The notes: generated by a model from the sequence alone, not told the origin. Shown: positions 35,825 through 44,527, counted from the first letter of the stretch. The stretch is DNA of 64,000 bases from Methylobacterium sp. J-030 (GCF_022829545.1 NZ_JAKSYM010000343.1:1-64000); one strand, 5' to 3'. Numbers and translations: made by a program.

Positions 35825-37158
35825 TCACCCCGTCGCTGTCCCAGGCCTACGCCCGGGACCTGCCCCAGGCCCCAATCACCGCCGCCCGCGACAGGGCGCC
35901 GGACGTTGCTGCCCCGCCCGCCGCGACCGGCCCCCTGCGCATTCTGCATCTTAGCACCCTCTACCCACCCTACATCGTGGGTGGCGCCGAGCGCTCGGTG
36001 GAGCATCTCGCCGAGGAGCTGGTCGCGGCCGGCCACACCGTGGCGGCGGCCTGCATCACCCGGGAGCCCGAGCCGAAGACCGTGCGCGGCGGCGTCACCG
36101 TCTACCGCATGGCGCATCACAACGATTTCTGGCTGGAGGACTGGCCCAAGGCGACGCGGTTCGGCCGCGCCTGGGCGAAGCTCAAGCAGCAGTGGAATTT
36201 CGCGGTCGCCGCCGAGTTCGGCCGGGTCCTTGACGACTTCAAGCCCGACATCGTTAACACGCATTCGCTGCTCGACGTCTCGACCCTGGTCTGGCGCGAG
36301 GCGGCCAAGCGCAACATCCCGATCGTCCACACGGTCTGCGAGTACGACCTGATCTGCGGCAACGCCGCCATGTTCAAGAACGGCAAGCCCTGCGAGCGCT
36401 GGCACCTCGGCTGCAAGGTGGTCAACGCGGGCAAGCAGATCACCAACCGCGCGGTGGACGCGGTCGTCAGCGTCGGCACCGAGATCCTGAAGACCCACGT
36501 CGATCACGGCCTGTTCACGCACCTCCCGCCGGAGCGCCGCCGTGTCATCTTCTACTCGTGCACCGTCCCGGGGGGTGATCCCGAGGTCCGCCGCCGGATC
36601 GACCGCGCGGGCAAGCCGATGACCTTCGGCTATCTCGGCCGGATCAACACCGAGAAGGGGGTCGGCACGCTGGTCGACGCGTTCCGGCGGATCGGCCCTG
36701 GCAACTGGCGCTGCCTCGTGGCCGGACACGCGATGGACAACTCGATCGAGCGTTTCACGGCACAGGCCGAGGGGCTGCCGATCGAATTCGTCGGCTGGGC
36801 GAAGCCAGCCGACTTCTTGAGCGAAGTCGACGTGCTGGTCGTGCCCTCGTTCTGGGCGGAGCCCTCGCCGCGGACGATTTACGAGGCCTACATGATGGGC
36901 GTGCCGGTGATCGGCGCGGCCTCGGGCGGGATCCCCGAGCTGATCGGCGAGGACAACACCGACTGGCTGTTCACCCCGGGCGACGATGCCGACCTCGCCA
37001 AGCGCCTGGCTGCCGTGATCGCCCGCGGCCGGGGCGATCTGCCGGACGAGCGCAACTTCCAGGACGTGATCCGGGAATCGACCTCGGAGCGCGTCGCCGA
37101 AAAATACCTCGCCCTCTACGCCGAGCTCGTGGCCGAGCGTCGGGCGGCCCGGCCGTGA
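35821..37158 (+). CDS. Glycosyltransferase, GT4 family (tandem paralogue 2)
   Basis: A 445-residue GT-B enzyme with an extra about 38-residue Ala/Pro-rich lead before RILHLSTLYPPYIVGGAERSVEHLAEEL. VNTHSLLDVSTLVW and HTVCEYDLICGN match the preceding paralogue. The donor signature is SFWAEPSPRTIYEAYMMGVPVIGAASGGIPEL. Four cysteines at about 170-205 (VCEYDLICGN, KPCERWHLGC) are a distinctive insert shared in reduced form with the paralogue (SLCTN, KACAGQHLKC); they could bind a metal or form disulfides. The ATG at 35821 overlaps the previous stop and the end overlaps the flippase GTG. Confidence 0.92.
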   Translation: MITPSLSQAYARDLPQAPITAARDRAPDVAAPPAATGPLRILHLSTLYPPYIVGGAERSVEHLAEELVAAGHTVAAACITREPEPKTVRGGVTVYRMAHHNDFWLEDWPKATRFGRAWAKLKQQWNFAVAAEFGRVLDDFKPDIVNTHSLLDVSTLVWREAAKRNIPIVHTVCEYDLICGNAAMFKNGKPCERWHLGCKVVNAGKQITNRAVDAVVSVGTEILKTHVDHGLFTHLPPERRRVIFYSCTVPGGDPEVRRRIDRAGKPMTFGYLGRINTEKGVGTLVDAFRRIGPGNWRCLVAGHAMDNSIERFTAQAEGLPIEFVGWAKPADFLSEVDVLVVPSFWAEPSPRTIYEAYMMGVPVIGAASGGIPELIGEDNTDWLFTPGDDADLAKRLAAVIARGRGDLPDERNFQDVIRESTSERVAEKYLALYAELVAERRAARP

Positions 37159-38675
37159 CCGCCGGCACGCCGACGCTCACCGAGGCCGCCGCGGCGGCCG
37201 ACGCCACCGACATCGTACCGGGCGCCACCGGCGCGGAGGTGACCGGCCGCTCCTTCGCGGCGGCGCGCTGGGTCGCGCTCGCCTCGGTGGGCAACGTCGT
37301 GCTGAGCTTCGGGGTGTTCCTTGTGCTCGCCCGCCTGATCGCTCCGGCCGAGTTCGGGATGGTGGCAATCGCCGCCGTCTTCATCGACATCCTGCAGATC
37401 GTGGCGCGCTGCGGCCTGCCGGACGCGGTGGTGCAGCGGGCCGACCTCGACGAGGATTTCGCCGCCACCGCTTTCTGGGTGATGCTCGGGGCGGGCACCC
37501 TCTGCGCGGTCGCGTTGGCGGCCCTCGCCGGCCCGATCGCCTGGATGTTCGATCTGCCGGAGCTGCGCCCCGTCCTGAGCGCCCTCTCGGTCTGCTTCGT
37601 CATCACGGCCGCCGGCGCGATCCACGAGGCGCGGCTCCAGCGCAGCTTCGGCTTTCGCAAGCTCGCCCTGCGCGCCCTGAGCTCCAACCTCGTCGGCGGG
37701 GCGGTCGCCCTGGCGATGGCGTATGCTGGCTACGGCGTCTGGAGCCTCGTGGTCCAGCGCCTCGTCGCCGCCACTGCCACGACGCTCCTGACCTGGGTGG
37801 CCTCCCGCTGGGTGCCGGCCCGCCGCCTCGACCTCGCGGCAGCGCGGAGCCAGATCGCCTTCGGCTCGCGGGTGTTCTGCACCTACCTGCTGCTGGTCCT
37901 GTCGATCCGCAGCCAGGAGGTGATCGCGGCCTATTTCCTGTCGGCCGCCGATGTCGGCTACCTCCGCCTCGCGTGGCGCTGCATCGACCTCGTGAGCCAG
38001 GTCGCGGTGATCCCGCTGACGACGGTCGGCCTGACCACCTACGCCCGCCTCCAGGACCGCCCGGAGGAGCTGGCGACCGCCTTCCGGAATTTCACCGTGG
38101 CCTCGTCCTTCGTGGCGGTGCCGGCCTTCTTCGGCATGGCGGCGGTCGCGCCGACGCTGATCCCGTTCCTGTTCGGCGACCAGTGGCACGAGGCAGCGCC
38201 GGTCCTGCGGATCCTGGCCCTGCTGGCCCCCGAATTCGTCGCGACCTCGATGCTGTGGATGATTTTCACGGCGCTCGGTCGCAACGGCACGGCGCTCCGG
38301 CTGGCGGGCGCCCAGTTCGGCCTCGGCGCCCTGGCGGCCGTGCTGACCGCGCCGCTCGGGCTCGTCGCCCTGGCGGTCGGGCACGTGGCGCGGGCGTACC
38401 TGTTCACGCCGGCGATCGTGTCCGCGGCGGGACGGTTCGTTCCGCTGGGCAACCGGCAACTCGCCCGGGCGCTCCTGCCGGTCACGACGTGCTCGGCTGC
38501 CATGGCGGCCCTCGTGCTGCTGGCTCAGGAGCCGATCCATGCGGCTTTGGGTGACCGGTTCGGCCTGTTCGCCACGGTGGGGGTCGGCCTCCTAACCTAT
38601 GCCGGCCTCGCGCAGGTGTTCATGCGGGACACGGTCCGCAGCGCGCTCGGCTTCTTCCTGCGCCGAACCGCCTGA
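37155..38675 (+). CDS. Oligosaccharide flippase, Wzx-like (MOP superfamily)
   Basis: A 506-residue polytopic membrane protein with about 12-14 helices that flips lipid-linked repeat units to the periplasm. The opening GRSFAAARWVALASVGNVVLSFGVFLVLARLIAPAEFGMVAIA is characteristic of the WzxC/polysaccharide-synthesis-3 group. EARLQRSFGFRKLALR and VWSLVVQRLV follow as expected. The start is a GTG at 37155 overlapping the previous stop (GTGA), so translation is coupled. The N-terminal about 30 residues are a soluble acidic/Ala-rich extension. It works with the polymerase encoded next and the co-polymerase at 30023. Confidence 0.94.
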   Translation: MTAGTPTLTEAAAAADATDIVPGATGAEVTGRSFAAARWVALASVGNVVLSFGVFLVLARLIAPAEFGMVAIAAVFIDILQIVARCGLPDAVVQRADLDEDFAATAFWVMLGAGTLCAVALAALAGPIAWMFDLPELRPVLSALSVCFVITAAGAIHEARLQRSFGFRKLALRALSSNLVGGAVALAMAYAGYGVWSLVVQRLVAATATTLLTWVASRWVPARRLDLAAARSQIAFGSRVFCTYLLLVLSIRSQEVIAAYFLSAADVGYLRLAWRCIDLVSQVAVIPLTTVGLTTYARLQDRPEELATAFRNFTVASSFVAVPAFFGMAAVAPTLIPFLFGDQWHEAAPVLRILALLAPEFVATSMLWMIFTALGRNGTALRLAGAQFGLGALAAVLTAPLGLVALAVGHVARAYLFTPAIVSAAGRFVPLGNRQLARALLPVTTCSAAMAALVLLAQEPIHAALGDRFGLFATVGVGLLTYAGLAQVFMRDTVRSALGFFLRRTA

Positions 38676-38748
38676 TCTCCACCCTCCGCCAACCTTTGTA
38701 CGCCAGGATGGCGGTCGGGAATCGGCGCGCTTCGAACGGATCGGGACG

Positions 38749-39993
38749 ATGGCAGGACAGGCGGTGCCGATCAGTGCAGGGGTTCCGGCGGTCTCCGTCG
38801 GGACCCAGCGCGCGGCCGTCTTCCTGCTCGGGGCCGCGCTCCAGCTCAACGTGCTGACCTCCAGCTTCGGGCTGCCGTTCCAGCGCCTGTCCGACCTGCT
38901 GCCGTTCCTGCTCATCCCCTGGCTCGGGCTTCGCCGTCCCGTGATCGCCGAGGCCTTGCGCAGCGCCGCGCCGCTCGCCGGGATCCTGGCGCTCGTCGGG
39001 ATCGCGATGGTGCTGAAGGCGCACAAGCAGGCGGGCGACGTCTACCTGACGCTCGTCCTGCTGCTCTACGTCGTGCAGGCCTTCATCCTGCTGGTCCTGT
39101 TCGCGGACACGCGCGTCGAGGACGCCTTCTGCCTCGGGCTGCTCGCGGGCCTGCTGGCCTCCCTGGCGGTGCTGATGCTCGCCTCGTCCGGCATGGCGCT
39201 GGAGCGCTTCGGCCTCGCGGTCCCGACCGACGGTCTCGACGAGGAATTGAAACTGTTCGTGGAGGACAAGCAGGGCGGGCTCTGGGCGTCCGGCAACGAG
39301 ACCGGCCATGTCTTCGCCTTGGGCGGCGTCGCGGCGCTGATCCTGAGCCTGCGCCACCGGATGAAGGCGATCTACCTCGTGTACTTCGCCGCCCTGATGG
39401 CGAGCTTCCCGCTCACCAACAACCGGGCCGGCCTGTTCATGCCGCTCATCGTCTTCGCCCTTCTGATGCGGCGCGACCTCAAGGCCTCCATGGTCCTGAG
39501 CGTGCTCGGGATTTTGGGCGTCCTCGTCATCGTGTGGTCAGTGACCGGGGAGATCCCGCTGCCCGACAAGCTGGCGCAGGCGATCGAGCGGCGGTTCGCG
39601 GACGATCACAACGTGTCGGAGAATTTCGACGAGCGGTTCCTCTCCGGCATCACGGCGCTGCGCCTCGTCGTCGCCTACCCGTTCGGCGTCGGCGAGATCG
39701 CCCGCCGGGAAGAGCTGAAGGCGCTGACCGGCCTCGTGACGCCGCATAACGGCTTCGTCTCGCTGGCGCTCCAGAACGGCGTCGCGGTGGCCCTGCTGCT
39801 GATCGCCGGGCTGGTGCGGATCCTGTCGGCACCGGGACGGTTTGGCCCGTTCCTGACTTACAGCGCCCTGTTCCTGATCCCGTCGATGATGTTCGAGGAA
39901 CTCTCGGTCAACCAGTACTTCCTGTTCTTCATGGCGTTCATCTTGGCCTCGCTCGCCCGGTCGCCCGAACCGACCCCGCAGGACGGGCGCTGA
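38749..39993 (+). CDS. O-antigen polymerase-like protein (Wzy/exopolysaccharide polymerase)
   Basis: A 414-residue polytopic membrane protein with about ten to eleven helices and one large periplasmic loop (about residues 265-320: VTGEIPLPDKLAQAIERRFADDHNVSENF). The helix-loop arrangement and the late TPHNGFVSLALQNG segment, matching the PHN motif of the Wzy/WaaL family, support the call. The conserved Arg/His residues in these loops fit polymerase mechanism. The start is the ATG at 38749; the frame upstream overlaps the flippase end and is not membrane-like. It is the last glycan-assembly gene of the cluster. It could be a ligase, but the flippase/co-polymerase context favours a polymerase. 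Confidence 0.85.
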   Translation: MAGQAVPISAGVPAVSVGTQRAAVFLLGAALQLNVLTSSFGLPFQRLSDLLPFLLIPWLGLRRPVIAEALRSAAPLAGILALVGIAMVLKAHKQAGDVYLTLVLLLYVVQAFILLVLFADTRVEDAFCLGLLAGLLASLAVLMLASSGMALERFGLAVPTDGLDEELKLFVEDKQGGLWASGNETGHVFALGGVAALILSLRHRMKAIYLVYFAALMASFPLTNNRAGLFMPLIVFALLMRRDLKASMVLSVLGILGVLVIVWSVTGEIPLPDKLAQAIERRFADDHNVSENFDERFLSGITALRLVVAYPFGVGEIARREELKALTGLVTPHNGFVSLALQNGVAVALLLIAGLVRILSAPGRFGPFLTYSALFLIPSMMFEELSVNQYFLFFMAFILASLARSPEPTPQDGR

Positions 39994-40202
39994 CGCAGCG
40001 GGGAGATCGGGGGTTCTGGACGCGACCTGGAACCCGTCGCGCCCGCGCATGCGGAGGCCACCCCCGAAGCCGTGGCGCGGGCGTCTCGCCGAATCGAGGC
40101 GGCTTGAGATCGCGGTTAATTCGTCGCAACGAAATCGATGGTCGTCCATGAATATCGGAACGACTTGATGATAATTGGATTCACAGCCTTTTAGTGATTG
40201 GC

Positions 40203-41825
40203 ATGCTTTCTTGCAGTGTCAAAAGTTGGACGCAAAACATGCCGAGCGAAACGTCGAACGCGTGGGGCCGGGGTCAGCTGTACGAGACACTGTGCCTCCT
40301 GATCATCGGCACCGGAATCTGGTTCGTCGGCGTCAATCTCGGGACCTTCGACTCCCTGAGCAGCTTCGTATCCGTGTACCATCTCAACGACCTGCTGATG
40401 CTGGCCGCCTGCATGGGCGTGGCGCTGTGGGGCGCGGTGGTGCGCAAGTCGATCCTCCTGCGCCGCCTGATGCTGGAGCGCGACGCGGCGGCCGCCCAGG
40501 CCGAGGCGATCGCCCGGCACGACGGCCTCACGGGTCTCGCCAACCGGCGCCGCTTCATCGATGCCGTCACCCGGGCCCACGCGGTCGTCGGGACCGAGCC
40601 GTCCTCGGCCGTGCTGCTGATCGACCTCGACCGGTTCAAACCGGTCAACGACCTCTATAGCCACGCGGCCGGCAACGCGGTGCTCTGCGCCGTGGCCGAG
40701 CGGCTACAGCACCTCCTGCCCGCAGGGGGCGTCGCGGCCCGGCTCGGCGGCGACGAGTTCGCCATGCTGGTCCCGGTCGAGCACGGCAGCGAGGGCCTCA
40801 CGCGCCTCGCCCAGGCGGTGATCGCCACGATCTCCGAACCGGTCTCGTGGAACCAGAACGACCTCAAGGTCGGCGCGACCGTCGGCGTCGCCGTGGTAGC
40901 CGCGGAGCACGTGGATTCCGACGCCGTCCTGCACGCGGCGGACCTCGCCATGTACCAGGGCAAGAAGGACGGGCGCGGCAATTACCGCTTCTTCCGCAGC
41001 GCCATGGACGAGGAACTGCGCGCCCGGGCGCGGACGGAATCGGAGCTGCGGGTCGCGATCGAGACCGGGGCGATCGAGCCCTTCTACCAGCCCGTCGTCT
41101 CGCTGCCCGAGAAGGACATCGTCGGCGTCGAGGTGCTGGCGCGCTGGCGCCATCCGGTCCGCGGCCTGATCGGCCCCTCGGAGTTCATCCCGGTCGCCGA
41201 GGAGACCGGGATGATCGCCGATCTCAGCTACAACCTGATCCGCCGCGCCTGCCTCGATGCCAGAGCCTGGCCCTCCCACCTGATCATGGCGGTCAACATC
41301 GCCCCGCACCAGTTCCAGGACGCGTGGCTGGCCCAGCGGATCCTGGCGATCCTGATTGAAACCGGCTTCCCGCCGCAGCGGCTCGAGGTGGAGATCACCG
41401 AGAGCGCCCTGATCCAGGATCTGGAGGCGACGCGCGCGACGCTCCTGTCGCTGCGGCAGCTCGGCGTGCGCATCGCGCTCGACGATTTCGGCACCGGCTA
41501 TTCGAGCCTCTACCACCTGCGCGAATTGAAGTTCGACAAGCTGAAGATCGACCGGAGCTATGTCGACGCCATCACGATGAGCGACGAGCGCGCCAAGCTG
41601 GTCGACGCGATCATCAAGCTCGGCACCAGCCTCGGCCTCACCACGACGGCGGAGGGCATTGAGACCGATGCCAGCCTCGACTGGTTGTCGGACCAGGGCT
41701 GCCATTTCGGGCAGGGCTACCTGTTCGGGCACGCCATGCCCAAGGCCGAGATGGACGACGTGCTCAAGGTGGGGACGGCGGCGCACCGTCCGATGCCGCA
41801 AGAGGCGTTCGCGCGCGCCTCCTGA
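40203..41825 (+). CDS. GGDEF-EAL protein (diguanylate cyclase/phosphodiesterase)
   Basis: A 540-residue membrane protein that would make and/or break cyclic di-GMP. Two N-terminal helices (about residues 28-48 and 60-80) carry a short periplasmic loop. The GGDEF domain has RLGGDEF at about 180-186, with no RxxD inhibitory site at the usual spot. In the EAL domain the signature reads EVL (about 309), and VNIAP, EITES, DDFGTG, LKIDRSYV, EGIET and QGYLFG keep the metal-binding and catalytic residues. Both domains thus look active. Starts at 40194 (GTG) or 40239 (ATG) are alternatives. It lies 200 bases after the polymerase, so it probably tunes this exopolysaccharide or biofilm. Confidence 0.93.
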   Translation: MLSCSVKSWTQNMPSETSNAWGRGQLYETLCLLIIGTGIWFVGVNLGTFDSLSSFVSVYHLNDLLMLAACMGVALWGAVVRKSILLRRLMLERDAAAAQAEAIARHDGLTGLANRRRFIDAVTRAHAVVGTEPSSAVLLIDLDRFKPVNDLYSHAAGNAVLCAVAERLQHLLPAGGVAARLGGDEFAMLVPVEHGSEGLTRLAQAVIATISEPVSWNQNDLKVGATVGVAVVAAEHVDSDAVLHAADLAMYQGKKDGRGNYRFFRSAMDEELRARARTESELRVAIETGAIEPFYQPVVSLPEKDIVGVEVLARWRHPVRGLIGPSEFIPVAEETGMIADLSYNLIRRACLDARAWPSHLIMAVNIAPHQFQDAWLAQRILAILIETGFPPQRLEVEITESALIQDLEATRATLLSLRQLGVRIALDDFGTGYSSLYHLRELKFDKLKIDRSYVDAITMSDERAKLVDAIIKLGTSLGLTTTAEGIETDASLDWLSDQGCHFGQGYLFGHAMPKAEMDDVLKVGTAAHRPMPQEAFARAS

Positions 41826-41829
41826 CCGT

Positions 41830-41856
41830 GTGCCCGACCGCGTCGCGATCGGGCAC
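41830..41856. terminator. Hairpin between convergent genes
   Basis: GTGCCCGA (41830-41837) pairs with TCGGGCAC (41849-41856), with further CGCG pairing inside the loop. It lies five bases past the GGDEF-EAL stop. There is no T run, so termination is plausible but not certain. Confidence 0.4.
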
Positions 41857-41920
41857 GGCCCGGCATTCAGGGGCCGGGGCATCGTTCAGCCCGAGCGGGG
41901 TTCCGGTCGCAAGCGGCAGC

Positions 41921-42667
41921 TCAGCGCGTGCCGCCGCTGGCGGAGATCACCTCACCGGTGACCCAGCGGGCCTCGTCGGATGCCAGGAATGCCACCACCT
42001 CGGCGATGTCGTCCGGCTGGCCGGCGCGTCCGAGCGGAGTCTGCGCGACCAGATCGGCTTCCATCTCAGAGCCGGCAACGCCTGCCGCATGGGTGCCTTC
42101 GGTCACCACGTAACCGGGGCTCACCACATTCACCCGGATCCTGCGCGGCGCCAGTTCCTTGGCGAGAACGCCCGAAATCGCGTTCACCGCGCCCTTCGTC
42201 CCGGTATAGACCGCCGTGGTCGGCATGTTGACGCTCGTGACGACCGACGAGATGTTGACGATGCTGCCGCCTTCACCGAGATGCCGGGCCGCAGCCCGTG
42301 TCACCAGCAGGACGCCCAGGACGTTGACGTCGAACAGGCGCCGGTACTGCTCCTCGGTCATGTCGGCGATCGCTGCGAATTCGTAGACGCCGGAATTGTT
42401 GACCACGATATCGAGCCGGCCGAACCGTTCGACGGCGGCCTCGATCAATCCATCCGCCTGCGAAGCCTTGGAGACGTCGCCCGGCACGGCAACGGCCTTG
42501 CCGCCTGCCGCGGTGATCGCCGCGACGACCGCATCCGCGCCGGCTCTGCTCGACGCGTAATTGACCACGACGGCCGCTCCGTTCTTCGCCAAGGTCTTGG
42601 CGATCGCCGCACCGATCCCCTTCGAGGCACCGGTCACGACGGCAACCTTCCCATCGAGCTTTGACAT
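41921..42667 (-). CDS. Short-chain dehydrogenase/reductase (FabG-like)
   Basis: A 248-residue NAD(P)-dependent oxidoreductase of the classical SDR family. TGASKGIGAAIA is the cofactor loop, NNSGVYEF replaces the usual NNAG, and the catalytic residues are Ser in NISSV and Tyr-Lys in YTGTKGA. The C-terminal TGEVISASGGTR is typical of 3-oxoacyl-ACP-reductase-like members, but real substrates vary widely. The start is the ATG at 42667, preceded by GAGAAGG. It is divergent from an ArsR-type regulator with a perfect palindrome between, so it is very likely controlled by that regulator, perhaps in response to an electrophile or other small molecule. Confidence 0.95.
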   Translation of the reverse strand: MSKLDGKVAVVTGASKGIGAAIAKTLAKNGAAVVVNYASSRAGADAVVAAITAAGGKAVAVPGDVSKASQADGLIEAAVERFGRLDIVVNNSGVYEFAAIADMTEEQYRRLFDVNVLGVLLVTRAAARHLGEGGSIVNISSVVTSVNMPTTAVYTGTKGAVNAISGVLAKELAPRRIRVNVVSPGYVVTEGTHAAGVAGSEMEADLVAQTPLGRAGQPDDIAEVVAFLASDEARWVTGEVISASGGTR

Positions 42668-42707
42668 GCGCGCCAACCTTCTCCATGGGCCGGCCTCGGT
42701 CCGAGTG

Positions 42708-42750
42708 CCGCGATCCCATAGTTCCGAATTTCGGAACTATGGGATCGCGG
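42708..42750. promoter_or_regulatory. Perfect 20-bp-arm palindrome, likely operator of the SDR/regulator pair
   Basis: Arms at 42708-42727 and 42731-42750 are exact reverse complements around a 3-base centre (ATT). The core reads ATAGTTCCGAA..TTCGGAACTAT. It lies 41 bases from the SDR start and 24 bases from the regulator start, where an operator covering both promoters would be expected. Confidence 0.8.
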
Positions 42751-42773
42751 TTCAAGCGCGGTAGAGAAGAAAG

Positions 42774-43121
42774 ATGAGGCCCCTGTTTCATCCCGCGGTC
42801 GAGGATGTCCAGCCGGCGGCGATCCTCCATGCGCTGTCCGATCCGACGCGCGCGGCCATTTTCGCCAGAATCACGCGGGAGGGCTGCGTCGAGGCCTGCT
42901 CGGCCGTCTCGGCGCTCGGCGACAGGGTCATCCCGAAATCGTCGCTCTCCAGCCACTTCAAGGTGCTGCGCGAGGCCGGACTGATCCGGTGCGAACGCCA
43001 CGGCACCGAAATGCGCAACCACTCGCGGATCCTCGAAGTGGAAGCGCGTTTTCCCGGTCTTTTGCCCGCGATCATGAATGCCTACGCGCGCTCCCTGAAC
43101 GACGAGCCGCCACCGTCCTGA
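42774..43121 (+). CDS. ArsR-type winged-helix transcriptional regulator
   Basis: A 115-residue winged-helix protein. LSDPTRAAIFARI is the ArsR-family first helix and KSSLSSHFKVLREAGLIRCERHGTEMRNH is the recognition helix and wing. The metal-binding ELCVCDL motif of ArsR/SmtB sensors is absent; a CVEACSA segment with two cysteines stands before the recognition helix, which could make it a thiol or redox switch (inference). The start is the ATG at 42774. Divergent from the SDR gene with a shared palindromic operator, it probably represses both. Confidence 0.9.
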   Translation: MRPLFHPAVEDVQPAAILHALSDPTRAAIFARITREGCVEACSAVSALGDRVIPKSSLSSHFKVLREAGLIRCERHGTEMRNHSRILEVEARFPGLLPAIMNAYARSLNDEPPPS

Positions 43122-43558
43122 GCAGATCTGCGTCGGTAGGCCACCTAGGACACGACGAGAACGCCATCTGGTCCGGTCCAGGCGCGGGACCGCTCACCGG
43201 ACGGGCGAGGTCTCCTCGCGCAGCGAGCCGGGTGAGGGGTGTGACGAATTCGGACTTGGCGCGCCGAACGCGCGTGCTCCTGCGCATTCTCGTCGCTCAC
43301 CCCGACCCTCTCCCGCACGGGAAAGACGGCCGGTCGCGCTCCATCGCCAGCCTCGGTGTTCGCCGGAGCTTCGTGAACATCGTAGCCCGGACGGGGGGGG
43401 GAGGGAGACGCAGGGTGCCGGCAGCGCCGCGGCACCGGTCTCGACCAACCGACCGGCCGCCCCTATGGGTGTTCCCAGGATTGCGACCCCGCGCGCCATC
43501 GCGCCGGTCGACGGGGATCCCATATGGCGGGCATCGACGCGTCGTCGCAGGTCACAGC
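43122..43558. other. Intergenic region with REP-like segments
   Basis: No gene is recognised. GGGTGAGGGG near 43230 and CTCACCCCGACCCTCTCCCG near 43298 resemble the two sides of short palindromic intergenic repeats common in rhizobia and relatives. A run of nine G at about 43393-43401 is also present. Confidence 0.35.
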
Positions 43559-44224
43559 ATGGCACCGAGCCCGCTCGCCCTCATCGCCTCCGCCGCCCTG
43601 ATCGGCGCGGTCGCCGCCGGTACCGGGGCGATCGTCGCTCAGCAAGGCTCGCAATTCAGCCATCCGCGCAAGGTCGGCGGTCCCTTCGCCATGGCGGATC
43701 TCGACGGCCGTCCGGTGAGCCAGGCCGATCTCCTCGGCAAGCCGACCGCGCTGTTCTTCGGCTTCACCCATTGCCCGGAGGTCTGCCCGACGACGCTGGC
43801 CACCCTGTCGGCGGCCCTCAACCGGATGGGCCGGGACGCGGACCGCCTCAACGTGGTCTTCGTCACCCTGGACCCGGAGCGCGACACGCCGGACTCGCTG
43901 CGCGATTACCTCACGACGTTCGATCCGCGCATCCGGGGCTTCGTCGGCACGCCGGATCAGGTCGCCCGCATGGCGGACGCGTATCACGTCGCCTATCGGC
44001 GCATCCCGATGAAGGACGGCGACTACACGATGGAGCATTCGGCCACCGTCGCGCTGTTCGACAGGAATGGCCGCATGGTCGGGGAGATCGGCTACGGTGA
44101 GGATGAGGATCGGGCTTTGTCCAAGCTGATCACCCTGGCGCTGCCGGGGCAGTGCGCCCCGGGCGGCGGGGCCGATCTCTGGTCGGCGAACGGCGCAACG
44201 GACACCTGCGGCCCGCGGAGCTGA
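43559..44224 (+). CDS. SCO1/SenC family copper chaperone
   Basis: A 221-residue thioredoxin-fold protein that delivers copper to cytochrome oxidase CuA or acts in redox signalling. An N-terminal anchor (residues about 7-27, ALIASAALIGAVAAGTGAIV) puts the domain in the periplasm. GFTHCPEVCPTT gives the copper ligands Cys72 and Cys76, and His160 in MEHSATVALF completes the site. The C-terminal tail has two further cysteines (GQCAPGG, DTCGPRS), beyond the domain. The start is the ATG at 43559; the open frame upstream is not family-like. No cytochrome oxidase genes are nearby. Confidence 0.93.
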   Translation: MAPSPLALIASAALIGAVAAGTGAIVAQQGSQFSHPRKVGGPFAMADLDGRPVSQADLLGKPTALFFGFTHCPEVCPTTLATLSAALNRMGRDADRLNVVFVTLDPERDTPDSLRDYLTTFDPRIRGFVGTPDQVARMADAYHVAYRRIPMKDGDYTMEHSATVALFDRNGRMVGEIGYGEDEDRALSKLITLALPGQCAPGGGADLWSANGATDTCGPRS

Positions 44225-44317
44225 GAGCCCGTCTGACCCGACGACCAAGGTGCCGGCCTGCAACCAAAAGTTGGATCTCTATCAACACCCTCATCGTGAG
44301 GTGCCGGAGCGCAGCGC

Positions 44318-44374
44318 GGCCTCGAAGGAGCCCCCGAGGAGTCGCGCGGCCGGCTGGAGCCCTCCTTCGAGGCC
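44318..44374. repeat. Palindromic intergenic repeat
   Basis: Perfect 13-bp arms GGCCTCGAAGGAG (44318-44330) and CTCCTTCGAGGCC (44362-44374), within a longer element running from about TCATCGTGAGGTGCC (44291) to GCATCGCGGTTGCC. This sequence style recurs between genes in Bradyrhizobium/Methylobacterium genomes, from memory. Confidence 0.7.
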
Positions 44375-44527
44375 CGCATCGCGGTTGCCTCCGGATCGGG
44401 GGTCTGGGTCGGATCACCCGATGAACCTGACACGCGGTGCTGTCGCGTCCCGTTTGGCCTGCCTGCGCAAGTCTGCTTAGACGGCGACGCCGGCCTCAAG
44501 GCCCGGCCGAATCGCCGAGGCACTCGC

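Noticed and set aside
23685..39993. Possible non-ribosomal peptide or polyketide cluster, suggested by the carrier protein
   Set aside because: No condensation, adenylation or ketosynthase domain is present; the carrier is served by a synthetase-like ligase instead.
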